Shown piece after piece: positions 33,195 through 43,850 of a stretch of DNA of 64,000 bases; positions within the stretch are counted from its first letter, which is position 1; every line of letters begins with the position of its first letter. Location of the stretch: assembly GCA_018398585.1 (NCBI GenBank), contig JAGTTD010000010.1, positions 5,845,501 to 5,909,500 of the forward strand, read 5' to 3'. The stretch comes from Simmondsia chinensis. Taxonomy: Eukaryota > Streptophyta > Magnoliopsida > Caryophyllales > Simmondsiaceae. The notes beneath the pieces are model-generated. The model was not told where the DNA came from. It worked only from the letters and a program-made list of their open reading frames with translations, and made no database searches. The position numbers and the translations under genes are program-made.

Positions 33195-33330
33195 TTCTTC
33201 TATAAATATCACCAATTTCTTCAATATTTTTCATAACACTCAATTACTTAAATATATCTTTCAATCTATTATCATCTAAAAAAAAAAACTTCCAATCTCC
33301 CCTTTATTTTCATAATTATGTAAGTCGTTA
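33195..33330 (+). promoter_or_regulatory. Plant-type promoter and 5' leader pointing right, no gene behind it
   Basis: TATAAATA at 33201-33208 is followed by a C/T/A-rich leader, an A-run at 33281-33291 and TTATGTAAGT at 33316-33325, which looks like an ATG or a splice donor. About 230 bp downstream the sequence meets the end of the copia remnant, so any gene it served is missing or displaced. This is a prediction by eye. Confidence 0.35.
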
Positions 33331-33555
33331 TTATTGTCATTTTTAAATTCGTTAATACTTTTATATTATAATGTCATATTATTTTATAGAAATTTGTTAT
33401 TATACTAATGTTATTAGATTGATTTAGTAAAGTTAATATAATAATTATAACATATATAATAGCAAGTTAAAAAATTTATTTGTTAATATAATATTAAATA
33501 ATATAGAAAGCAAAAGCTAACTATCACAATATATAGAAATATGTGACCTTGGCTT

Positions 33556-34091
33556 AGATCATGAAGGAATCTCAAATAACAGATCCTTTAACCATTCTGC
33601 ATTTTGTTTTCCACCAAAAATGAGGACAATATACTCTGCAATCCTCTTAGAATAACTAATACATGACCGTTTCTTGGAATCACAAGAAACCGTAGCCCAC
33701 CAAGTAGGAATACCAATCCACTTGTAAAAGCATAATCCTCCGTATCGAAGATTCAACTGGCATCCAAATACGCCTAGCATACCCATTAAAGGTAATATCA
33801 TAATCCACGATTTTCTTAAGATATTTCAGTACAACATGCATCACATGTCGGAGAAACATACTTGGATAGCTAGTATATCTAATTAACTTTCCAATAGCGA
33901 AGGCTATATCAGATCTTGTGCTAGTCATAGTATACATTAGACAACTTATGACTTTTTCGTACTCCAATTGTGCCACTAGAGTATCTTCATTTGATATAAG
34001 CATCATATTTGGATACAGTAGAGTTTAGCCAGGAGCACTTCAAGGTAATCAAACTGTTTTTGGCACCTTTTGATGCAGTGAGACTATGCTA
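33556..34091 (-). pseudogene. Copia RT end and RNase H remnant
   Basis: Reads LEYEKVISCLMYTMTSTRSD, IAFAIGKLIRYTSYPS and LKYLKKIVDYDITFNGY, then in another frame KKRSCISYSKRIAEYIVL and AEWLKDLLFEIPS, the C-terminal RNase H blocks of copia. It stops abruptly near 33556. Confidence 0.8.
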
Positions 34092-34099
34092 GGGACAGT

Positions 34100-34845
34100 T
34101 AGAGATGTTCAACAGGTCGATCCAATTCAACCCTGACCCGACTCGAAATGGTACGGATAGGTTGACATGGGTTAGACCTATCTGTACCAAGGGTCGAGCC
34201 AGGTTGGGTCGAAGAAGAAAAATCAATGACCCATGTTGGCCCATGACAAAGATATGGAATAGGCCGAGTCGAGTCAGGTCACGGATCTAATACAGGTCAC
34301 GACATGGAATACTCCTATTAGTGGTTGAAGCAAGGCCAGGTCAGATCCGAGTCATAATCTATGTAGGTCAAAACTAGGTCAGACCCGGGTATAGCGGCTT
34401 TTACCCTATTTTTTCAATTTTTATAAAAACACTTTTTCTCTAATTTATAAAATATAATAAAATAATTTCAAAATACAATAAAATAATGCTTATAATTTAT
34501 GAAATGTAAAATATAATAAATATACAATACATAAATTATAACATAAATAATAAATAATAAATATTATCATAAAATAATTAAGAAATTTTTTAATTTAATT
34601 GGACATGTGTAGTGATGACTTGCCATCACTTCACAACTCCAATTACATTAATTGTTCGTGAAAATTACAAGGTTACAGGTGTTTGAAATAGGTCAAAATG
34701 ATCTGTGTCACCCACATGGGTCGGTCAAGGTCCAGGTTTGGCAGCTCCAGGAATTTACCTGTGAACATTAACATAATGAGTCAAGTTGGGCTGGGTCAAT
34801 TTATGGATTGAGTCGGGGATCAGCCCGATCCATTGGCCACCTCTG
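34100..34845. mobile_element. Non-autonomous hAT element with an 8-bp target duplication
   Basis: GGGACAGT flanks it at 34092-34099 and 34846-34853. The termini TAGAGATGTTCAACAGGTC and, inverted, CAGAGGTGGCCAATGGATC match at most positions and have the CAGAGGTG form of hAT ends. The interior has ggtcgggt-like repeats and an AT-rich middle, no transposase. It interrupts the copia RT. Confidence 0.85.
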
Positions 34846-34853
34846 GGGACAGT

Positions 34854-35370
34854 GAAACACTATCTCAACCTATTCTTATATCATAATAACAATAGCCTCA
34901 CCTATATCGTTCATAGCAAAAATTATTAGAGAGACGCAATTTAGTTTTATCAACTTTCACCATGACCTTACCAAATATCAACATGTCACAAATATACAGA
35001 CAAATAATGACTTCAAACTTGCTATGTACGCACTTATCTAATTGATTTATTTTGAATAATTTGTTTGGAATAACACGGTTAAACTTTTAGTGCCATGTTT
35101 AGGGGCTTGTTTAGCCAGTACAGAAACCTATGAGTTCACCCACTTTCATCACTTGACATGGAACAATAAACCCTTCCATTTGTTCCATATACACCTCTTC
35201 CTCTAAGAATACTATTTTCACATCTATTTGGTGAATCTTTAAATTATAGGTAGAGGCTAGAGAAATCAATACTTTAATAGTTGATATTCTTGCCACGGAG
35301 GCATACATAGCAAAGTAATCTATCCCATATTCTTGGATAAATCCTTTGGACAATAACTGTGCTTGAATTT
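34854..35370 (-). pseudogene. Copia RT N-terminal part
   Basis: Reads SKGFIQEYGIDYFAMYASVA, RISTIKVLISLASTYNLKIH and QIDVKIVFLEEEVYMEQMEG, copia RT blocks (GIDYFDTYAPVA and DVKTAFLNGEL types). Frames are broken below 35110. Confidence 0.82.
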
Positions 35371-36347
35371 GTCAATAGCTTCATGGACTTTCATTTGATT
35401 TTTGAATATCTATTACATTCTATGGGCTTACGTCTGGGTAAGAGATCCATCAAAATTCTTGTGTTATTATCATAATAGAATCCATCACATCATTTATTAC
35501 TTCTTTTAAATAAGCGGCATCATAAAACTTCATAACCTCTTCAAACATCAGGGTATATGTTTCTATAACACAACAATATGAAATTTGATTATCCATATTG
35601 TTGCTAGGTCTTTCTACTAGAAATGTGTAGGAATTTGGTTCAAAGAATTCGCTTTTCTCGCTCTTTTACTTTGTTAAAATTCTAGAGTGTTATTAGGGAT
35701 TTCTTCTCTTTTCGCCATTAAACATAGACATGTGATTTTGCACCAACATTCGATATAGGAATTGATGAAAATCACTTATCATCGAAAAACTAGTGTTAAC
35801 ATTTATTGAATCATTTAGTTTAATGATAAAAAACCAATGTGCCTTGCTACGTTTGACATAGCCAATACAATTCCATTTAAGTTCTCTTTCATCAAATTCT
35901 TTTTCCTTTTGAGTTCAAGGACTTTAACAAGTTCCTTACACCCTCAAACTTAAAAAAATTTAGGCTAGGTGTTCTTATTTCAAGGTTCATATAAGGTTAT
36001 TTAATTTTTTTGATTTTGAAGCTGATTCAATATATAACAGGCCATAAAATCTTCCTTGTTTCCAAAATTCCATCATTAAGACAGGAATTTGATAAAATGG
36101 CATTCACCATTTTGGTTAAAACTTAATTTTTCGGATTAAACACGCTATGTCGTTCTAGTGCATAAGGTGATGTGACCTCATAGATAATAGCCGTGATTCA
36201 AAGCATTTCAGATCATAATATTCCCCACCACGATCTATCCGTACACATTTTATGAACGTTTCACAATGTAGTTCAGTTTGGCCTTAAAGGCCCTAAATTT
36301 CTCGATGGCGTGACCGTTATAAGTCAAAAAAATACATAGCAATATTT
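35371..36347 (-). pseudogene. Copia integrase remnant
   Basis: In pieces: NGHAIEKFRAFKAKL and IVVGEYYDLKCFES (the block that normally reads DRGGEYY, its Asp lost), a MPFYQIPVLMMEFWKQG-like segment and the post-integrase linker. Stops are dense. The RTE LINE insertion separates it from the earlier FLTFINDFS-like part at 40531-40580. Confidence 0.7.
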
Positions 36348-36362
36348 TGAAAAGTCATCAAT

Positions 36363-36515
36363 ACAACAACAACAACAACCCAGTGCCTCAAGGGCTCCCG
36401 CAAAAGCGAGGTCTGGGGAGGGTAGATGTACACGGCCTTCCCTCTTCCGGGGGTTGCCTAAAAGGGAGGTTGTTTCCGAAGACCCCTAACCTGAAAAACT
36501 TATCAGCTTATCTGC
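36363..36515 (-). repeat. SINE-like 3' tail of the RTE LINE
   Basis: On the minus strand: ggttaggggtcttcggaaac, a GTGTACATCTACCCTCCCC block, a GCGGGAGCCC block and a CACTGGG block ending in (TTG)n. The same tail ends the SINE at 16736-17017 and the truncated insertions at 20037, 26165, 40604 and 41047. Confidence 0.85.
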
Positions 36516-36738
36516 AGTAATTGTAGCCTGGAAACCTGGCAGCATGAGAGCCAAGAAGCATATAAGCATAAAGTAGGGCAAAGATAATCCAATAAGGGTA
36601 AGGGCATGGCAGATCGCAAACATGCCAATGAACAACTAGTCAATCAAGAGCTCAGATGGCACATAAGCGCGCCAGCTCTGGACTACCCTACCGGTCCTAG
36701 AACACTAGAGATATCACAAAAGCTGGACTACCCTTACT

Positions 36739-39639
36739 CTACTCTGCTACCTCTACTACGCCTATGCTAGCCCTCCATTGGACTCTATATAAGGCCATAT
36801 CCTCCTGAAGGTTTAAGTGGGTGAAGTCTTGTCTAATCGTCTCCAGCCATCTCTTCTTTGGCCTACCTCTCCCTCTCCTGCCCAGCATAATATGAGGCTG
36901 CTCGCATCTCCTGACTGGAGCGGTGCTTGGTCTCCTACGAACGTGTCCGAACCACCTCAAACGTTGCTCCCTTAACTTATCCTCGACGGAGGCCATGCCC
37001 ACTTCACCTCTTATGACGTCATTCTTAATCCTATCCTTCCTTGTGCGTCCACACTTCCACCGCAGCATCCTCATCTCCGCCATCTTCATCTTCTGTATAT
37101 GATGTTGTTTCATCGTCCTACATTCCGCCCCATAGGACATGGCCGGCGTCACTACCGTCTTATAGTATCTTCCCTTTAGCTTTGAGGGAAACTTTCTATC
37201 GCAAAGTACCGCTAAGGCCATTCTCCATTTTTGCCATCCTACCTTAATCTGATTGTTGATATCCTCGTCAACTTCACTGTTGTGCTGCATCATGGACCCC
37301 AAGTACCTGAAACACTCTTTTTGGGTGTAGTGTCCAATCCAATCTTACGTCTTCTCTATTAGGCATGGTAGTGGGATCGAACTTAAGCTCCATATACTCG
37401 GCCTTGGATCAACTAAGTCGTAAGCCCTTTGATTCCAATGCCCTTCTCCACAGTTCTAGCTTCTCATTTACCTCCTCCCGTGATCTCCTCACCAACACTA
37501 CCAGGATGAATGCACCAAGGTACATCTCCTTGGATATTTCTAGTGAGCTCATCCATTACCAGGATGAAAAAATAGGGGCTCTGGATAGATCCTTGGTACA
37601 CCCCGATTTTTATCGGGAATGCATCTGTCTCACCTTCCACTGTGCGTACCCTAGTTTGTGCATTCTCATATGTGTCTCTAATGGCCCGGCTATAAGGCAC
37701 GGGGAAGCTTTTCCTTTCCATAACCCTCCATAACACCTCCCTTGGCATTCTATCATATGCCTTCTCCAGATCGATGAAAAACATGTTTAGGTCCTTTTGT
37801 CTCTCCTTGTAGTGCTCTATCGTTCGCCTTAGGATGTGGATGGCTTCTATTGTTGATCTTCCGAGCATAAATCAGAATTGGATCCTGGACACCTCTATCT
37901 GTTGTCGTAACCTTCTATCTATGACCCGCTTCCACAACTTTAGTGTGTGGCACATTAGTTTGATACCCCGATAGTTGGCGCAGCTCTGAATGTTGCCTTT
38001 GTTCTTATAGATCAGGATCAATGTGCTTTTCCTCCACTCATCGGGCCTCTTCTCTCCCCTGAGGATTTTGTTAAATAGTTTAGTCAACTAACTAATGCCC
38101 TTCTGTCCAAAGCATTTCCATGCCTCTATGGGTATATCATTTGGGCCAACTGCTTTACCCCTTCCCATAAGTTTTAGGGCTTCTTTAACTTCCTCGGATC
38201 TAATTAGCCTGTACTCCCAGTGGTTCTGGTGCTCCTCAAGTGTTTGAAGATCACCGAGTGATATCTCTATATCCCCCAGATCATTGAATTGATCATGGAA
38301 GTAGGCTCTCCACCTAGCTTTAATTAGTTGCTTGTCCACGATGACATGTCCATCTTCCCCTCTTATGCATTGTGCTTGATCCAAGTCCCTTGTCTTCCTT
38401 TCTTTTGCCTTGGCAATTCTATATATATTCACAGCTCTTTCCTTAGTCTCCAGCCTCTTTTAGAACTCCTCATATGCTCTAGAATGTGCTTCTCTGACAG
38501 CTCTCTTTGCTTCTTTCTTGGCTTGTTGATACTGGTGTCGTTTATCCTCATCTCCACTGCGAATCCTCTCCTTGAAGTAGTCTTGTTTGGCTTTAATCTT
38601 CTCTTGGACCTCCTCGGACCACCACCAGGACTCTCTATAGCTTGGTGCCCCTCCCATTGACACGCTCAGAACTTCCTATGCTAGCCCTCTAATCTTTTGG
38701 GCCAGTTGGTTCCACATTTGGTTTGTGTCTCTCTCGCGGTCCCACTCGAGCTCAAACATTGCTCTTTCCCTGTACGCTTTGAACTTCTCTCCCTTCAAAT
38801 CCTACCTGCAAGTATGTGCCTTGGTGGGTTTGGTTGTTCTTTTGGCCCTTTTTTGGTCTCTATATCAGCCTACAATACTCTGTGTTGTGTTGAGCGATCT
38901 TCTCCTGGCGTAACCATACAATCCTTGCAGTTTCTTTTTATCCTTTTCCTTAAGAGTATGTAGTCAATTTGTGTCCTTGTCCCACTGCTTTGATACGTGA
39001 TGACGTGTTCATCACGCTTTTTAAAGAAGGTGTTGGCCACCGTCAAGTCGTAAGTAACCGCAAAATCTAGGAGGGCTTTACCCTCTGCATTCTTGGTTCC
39101 AAAACCAAAACCTCCATGGTATGACGCGTTCCCATCCACAGTCGTGTCGACATGCCTATTAAAGTCCCCGCTAATCATTACCTGGTCGATTTGGGGTATA
39201 CCTTGCATCGCTGTGTCTAAGTCCTCCCAGAATGTTGTCTTTTCGTGCTCTGTTAGTCCAGTTTGAGGTGCGCAGGCACTGATGACGTTCATTACCTCCC
39301 CATCTAGAACCATCTTGATGCTTATGATCCTATCCCCAGTTCTGGTTACTCCAACTACTTTATCCTTGAAGCCACTATCCACAATGATGCCAACTCCATT
39401 CCTGCCTCTGGTCTTGGCCGCCTGGCTTTCATGCTGAACCATTTAGTCTCTTGCAGGCAAAGGATGTTGATCTTCCTCCTCATCATCATTTAGGCCACCT
39501 CGAAACTCTTTTTTGTTAGTGTTCTGACATTTAATGTCCCAATTCGCAAACTTCCCTTCCCCTTTTGCTTCGCCCTCCCCCTCCCCAACCGCTTTGGAGA
39601 TGACCTCACACTCTTAGTTCCATAACTAGTAACGTTCAT
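36739..39639 (-). pseudogene. RTE endonuclease-reverse transcriptase ORF, several disruptions
   Basis: The probable start is the ATG at 39639 (MNVTSYGTKS), followed by GSLRIGTLNVRTL and LCLQETKW, the AP-endonuclease front; then VISACAPQTGL, MISGDFNRHV, NAEGKALLDF and TRTQIDYILLR. RT blocks: GRGKAVGPNDIPIEAWK, GNIQSCANYRGIKLM, FFIDLEKAYDRMPREVLW and GVYQGSIQSPYFFILVMDEL. After DVPWC the expected FADD catalytic box is missing: the sequence skips into a late RT part in another frame, so a small deletion removed the active site. The C-terminus has MAEMRMLRWKCGRTRKDRI and LRWFGHVRRRP. In RTE elements this one protein nicks DNA and reverse transcribes. Confidence 0.88.
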
Positions 39640-40495
39640 CCACTAGGTAAAACTCTCTTAGGTAGGTCAACATATCTACAAGAAACTTACTACAGTCAAT
39701 AATAGAAGCACAACACAATTCAACGACAACGCGTAAATCAGAACCAATCAATTTAAGATACACCTACCAAGCGTGAAATAAACTAGAAATAAAAATAAAA
39801 ATAAAAATAAAATTTAAGGATATAAGTATAGATATAAACTAAATAACACTACAATTTACAAATTAAAACTAAATTTAGAAGGAGGGTACGGACCAGTTAA
39901 CACTTACCGAGGCCGGCCGACGTTGGTGGTAGTGCTGGGTGGTGTTGAGCGGTGGGGGCTATGAAAGGGGAGGGGGAGAGGCGGTACGGGGAGGACGGTA
40001 TGGGTGGTGTTGAGCGTTGGTGGGATGGGTGATAGTGGGCTCCCGGAAGGTAGTGGGCTCGAGCGGCGGTAGGGGTTTGGCGATGAGATGGGTGGGCAGA
40101 GGTGGTAAAGTGGTGGTGGTTGGTTGGGTCGAGGGTAGCTGGTGGTGCAGGCGAGGCTCCCGGGCGACGGTCGGTGTTGGTGGCGGGGCAGGTGGTGGTT
40201 GGTGATTTAGTGGTTGGGTCGGGGTAGGTGGTGTGGCTAGGTAGGTGGTGGTGGTGGTGGGGTGGTGGTGGCGGGGGGGTAGATAGCATTAGGAGAGAGA
40301 GGTGGGTTGGTGGTTGTTATGGGTCTGGGGGGTGGTGGTCCTGGGTCGAAGGAGAGAGTGAGAGAGAGACCCGCTTGGTCATGGCTGCGTCACTGAGCCG
40401 GAGGTGGGCGGAGGTGGCGTCGTCGGCGAGCGGGTTGACGTGAGGTGACAAGTGACGTGAAGGGTAGAGGCCCGTTGCTCCGTCAAACGTCAGAC

Positions 40496-40530
<35 letters not shown>
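39640..40530 (-). other. 5' UTR of the RTE LINE
   Basis: No supported gene. 39900-40440 is strongly GGT/GGTGG-rich on the plus strand (CCA/ACC on the RNA strand) and ends in a (GA)n run at 40500-40527. Long frames here on both strands are low-complexity artefacts. AAAATA repeats lie at 39790-39815. Confidence 0.7.
40500..40527. repeat. (GA)n microsatellite
   Basis: An uninterrupted GA-dinucleotide run at the 5' edge of the RTE LINE. Confidence 0.9.
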
Positions 40531-40603
40531 TGAAAAGTCATTAATGAATGTAAAAAATATTTTTTCCTTCCTAAAGTAGGAATACTATGAGAATCATACA
40601 AAT

Positions 40604-40709
40604 CAACAACAACAACAACAACAATCCCAGTGCCTCGCGGCTCCCGGTAAAGCAGGCTCTGGGAGGGGTATATGTACGCAACCATACCCCTTACGAGTAC
40701 AGGAACGCC
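40604..40709 (-). mobile_element. 106-bp RTE/SINE tail insertion
   Basis: TACAAAT flanks it at 40597-40603 and 40710-40716. On the minus strand it reads aaggggtatggttgcgtaca, the GGGAGCCGCGAGGCACTGGG block and (TTG)n. It lies in the copia integrase region, about 60 bp from the RTE insertion site. Confidence 0.8.
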
Positions 40710-40716
40710 TACAAAT

Positions 40717-41033
40717 AAAACCATCAATTTATTGCCAAATGAGTGAAGGAAATAGACTAGTTATTATTTGTATATAATGAAATAGAAGTTCTATTTTTTT
40801 TCTTAAGGACATATTTTACATTTCTCATCATTTTTGTAAAAACATGTACCAAAAAATTGGTCATTTAATACATTGTTTGGAAACCGACATGACCTATGCC
40901 AAAGAGATGAAGAGTCATGCATATAAACTGAACTATTCATTTTATTATTCACATTCAACTTGAACATACCCTCATACATATAAACTTTTCCCACAAAAGC
41001 CCTATCCTTTGAGAGCTCAAACTCATCAACCTT
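40717..41033 (-). pseudogene. Copia GAG-pre-integrase remnant
   Basis: Reads MVFKVDEFELSKDRAFVGKV, YMYEGMFKLNV and SSSLWHRSC. The LWH motif carries the first zinc-binding His of copia integrase, and the later CKIC gives the Cys pair. It continues to the left into HSIPTLGRKKYFL (near 40570). Confidence 0.8.
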
Positions 41034-41046
41034 GAAGACCAACTTA

Positions 41047-41073
41047 CAACAACAACAACAAGCCCAGTGCCTC
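41047..41073 (-). mobile_element. 27-bp retroposed tail fragment with a 13-bp target duplication
   Basis: GAAGACCAACTTA occurs at 41034-41046 and 41074-41086. Between the copies are only (CAA)n and gcccagtgcctc, the last bases of the RTE/SINE tail (minus strand). Removing the insert and one copy rejoins the copia frame (FKLVFKVDEFEL). It is an extreme 5' truncation. Confidence 0.85.
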
Positions 41074-41086
41074 GAAGACCAACTTA

Positions 41087-41990
41087 AACAGACATATTTA
41101 ATAGGTTAGGGGCTTCCTAATGTCAGGTGCATGACATATACCGATCAAAGTAAGGGAATTTTAAGAAGTTAAAAAAATAAAAGAAATTCAACTTTTCTCT
41201 TCCTTTTGACTTGAGTGGTCACACTAATACCCATATAGAACTGACAGCATCATCATCCTCGGGTTCATACATTTTTAGAGACCTCATATCTTTACAAACA
41301 TGTTTTATAGCTCCCTAATCAACCCACCAAGCCTTATCATCTTGGATTAGATTGATTGCGCAAATCAGCCGCATGAAGTTGTCTTTGTATCATTATTCTT
41401 GTGATGATCCAGGTCATTCTTGGCCCTCTTATTTTAAGGCTGTAGTAATCTTACTTTACATGATAGAGCGTACTACACTGCCAACAAATAAGCTTTTGGC
41501 TTTTGCCATCACAATTCTTTGACTAGTGTATGGTTCACTTTTTCCCTTCACTGGACTAGTCTTCCTCCGCCGCATTGACTTTTCAACTTTGCCTATAGTG
41601 ATCCTTATTCTCGTGCTGCAACCTATATTCCTCCTCGTTATGGAAATGGTTAGCTTGTTCCTTGAAGGGCAAGCCTTACATCAAGTGCTTTAGACTTCTT
41701 TTGAAGTCTTTCCATAAAGGGGAAGTTTGTCTGGCAACAAGGACATATGGATGGTGTCATCTATGTGCATATTTTGTTGTTAAAGAGATTTAAAATCTAT
41801 TCTATTGTATGTCATTGTTCCATAATCGGATAGCTATCCACCATTTTATAGTTATTAAACCAACTAACAAAAATTTCTTACTTGTCATGTCTTCAATCAT
41901 ATATCTTGTCTCAAGGGCTTGATAAAGTTCCTTGAAAGTTATTACATTGGAGCAGATGTTGAACAAGGAATCTGTCATTTCATTGAGAAT
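41087..41990 (-). pseudogene. Copia gag and protease remnant
   Basis: Readable pieces: ILNEMTDSLFNICSN (41950-41990), KMVDSYPIMEQ (about 41840), a zinc-knuckle region with CWQC and HVK (41440-41490), and the protease block WWVD/GAIKHVCKD (about 41300-41340), in which a stop takes the place of the Thr/Ser of DTGA. All are out of frame with each other in places. Confidence 0.75.
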
Positions 41991-41995
41991 GTGGT

Positions 41996-42445
41996 TGTTA
42001 TGAATTCGGGCTCTAAAATTGGGCCCGAACCTTTACTCTAAAAACGGATATTTTCTAAACACCAAGCAACCGAAAATCACAATTGAAACAGTGCAGAAAT
42101 AAACCAGAAAACACAAAGATTGAAGAACACACATGATATTCGTGGTTGACTCCTAAATGAGCCTACAACCAAGGGCCTCCATTTTGAGAGAAGTCAATCA
42201 CTATCTAAAATTTAGGGCTACAATCAAGGACCGACTACCAAGACTAAAATCCAAGAAATACTATAGAGATTTAAAGCAAGAAACTGAGAAAGGACAAGAG
42301 AAAGCCATACCAAATAAGGAGAGCGAAGAATACTCTAGAGATCCAAACTCTAGCCGGATCCTTGAAGAAGATCATCATAAGGGAGTACATGACCAAGTCT
42401 CCACCTTTGAACTGAGCAGCTGAGCTCCATAGTTCATTGTCATCT
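41996..42445 (-). repeat. Left (3') LTR of the LARD-like element, incomplete homology
   Basis: Begins TGTTATGAATTCGGGC and follows 46714-47170 closely (shared blocks: aagcaagaaactgagaaag, ggcctccattttgagag). After about 42445 the two copies differ, so the inner end is uncertain (42445-42570). Confidence 0.65.
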
Positions 42446-42570
42446 CCTTCTTCTTCATCTTCATCAGCCCTCTTTCTCTCTCTACAACTCTCTTACTCTA
42501 CCTCACTATTCTCTCTTTGCGTATTATTAATAATACAGAGTCTAACTAAATTGGGCTTGTTATTTTAAAA

Positions 42571-43850
42571 TGTAATACCCGATCCAATTTAATTGGGTTG
42601 GGTATTATAATATAACTAGAACTTATTATTATTATAATTGGTTTATAAATAAATGGGCTAATTTTAGAAAGGCCTCATGTAATATTGGGGTTATATAAAT
42701 TTATACATGTAGAAGAGGAGAAGGGTTTAAAAACTAGTTTCTCCTCTCTTTCCCTCCTCTTCCAACTTATTCTCTCTCTCTCCCTTTCAAGAGTCAATTG
42801 TCAATCCCAATTCCTCTTACTTGATACGTTTTAGAGCTAATTCGTAACAGAGATTTGGATATCAAGTTAGAAGACAGTGAAGGTAAGTATACCACTTTCC
42901 CTACTTATTTGTAAAATATTAAAATTGTTTTATATGTTTTGATGTATATGACCTATTTTTGAGCGATTTATTATTTTGCTAAAGTAGAGTGGGTTATATG
43001 TGTTTGATTGATTATGTATTACTACTCTTATGATTTAAAATTATATTCATTTATACATTGATTCGATGATAGAATATGTGAATTTTTGAAAGAATTTGTA
43101 CTTGTGATAACATGGATGAAATTATTGTGAACTAGATATCTGAATTGAAAGGTTTTAGAACTGAATGCATTTCAAAAGAGCCTATATGATTGAACGTATT
43201 TTAAAAGAGCCTGTGTGGCCGATGAATTATGTACTCTAAAAGAGCCTATATGGCCAACGAACTTTCTAAAAAAGCTTGTGTGGCCGACGAATTAAATTCT
43301 AAAAGAGCCTGTGTCATAATATAAATCATAATATAAAGTGATGTTTCACCACTCTTGTGATACGACCATTAAGGATAAATTTGATTTTGTTATTTACATT
43401 GGATTTCTCTTTTTTTTATGTTTTCAATAATATGCTTGGTCCGGGTAGGGTTTGTGTTCTACTTGCTGAGCATGTTATTTGCTCACCCCTATCCTTCACT
43501 TTTCCAATTACTAGTTTGGGCAGTTGCAAAAGAATGAGAAAGGCAGAGTGGCATTCTGTTTCGAGGATTATTTTAGTTTTTTAGCTTTAGATATCAAATA
43601 AATTCCATAATGGGATGTGGTGGACAATTTGATACAGTGTAAGTCAACTATTCATAGCATTGGTTTTAATCATTAGTCTTGATGTCATTTGAGATTTGGT
43701 CTATTATATTTTATGAAGACTTCTATAAAAATTTTGAAATTTATGAATTCAAAATTTTTGTGCTTCTTACTATGATGACGGGATTCATGATAGTGCGGCG
43801 AGCGCTTTTCTAATTTAAATTTATTTGCTACATTATCCGGGGGCGTTACA
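42571..43850 (+). repeat. Solo LTR of a Ty3/gypsy element (candidate)
   Basis: 1280 bp bounded by TGTAATACCC and GGGGGCGTTACA, an imperfect inverted repeat typical of gypsy LTRs. It has TATATAAATTTATA near 42690, a CT-rich leader and short tandem units (aaaagagcctgtgtggccga and variants) at 43165-43320. No matching 5-bp duplication is seen, so the boundaries or the single-insertion model are unproven. Confidence 0.55.
43165..43320. repeat. Degenerate short tandem repeat in the solo LTR
   Basis: About five imperfect copies of a 30-35 bp unit containing aaaagagcctgtgtggccgacga. Confidence 0.65.

Larger units (their letters stand above)
36363..40530 (-). mobile_element. Full-length RTE-type LINE with a 15-bp target duplication
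   Basis: TGAAAAGTCATCAAT (36348-36362) and TGAAAAGTCATTAAT (40531-40545) flank it with one mismatch. On the minus strand: a 0.9-kb 5' UTR rich in ACC/CCA and a CT-repeat, a single ORF with endonuclease and RT but no gag-like ORF1, then a 3' UTR ending in the SINE-like tail and (TTG)n at 36363-36378. It lies in the integrase region of the old copia element, and its removal rejoins that frame. Confidence 0.9.

Noticed and set aside
39897..40443. Pro/His/Thr-rich frame on the minus strand and Gly/Trp-rich frames on the plus strand
   Set aside because: They lie in the GGT/CCA-rich 5' UTR of the RTE LINE. Low complexity, no domain.
43165..43320. CRISPR array
   Set aside because: Units are imperfect, directly adjacent and lie in a plant LTR; there are no unique spacers.
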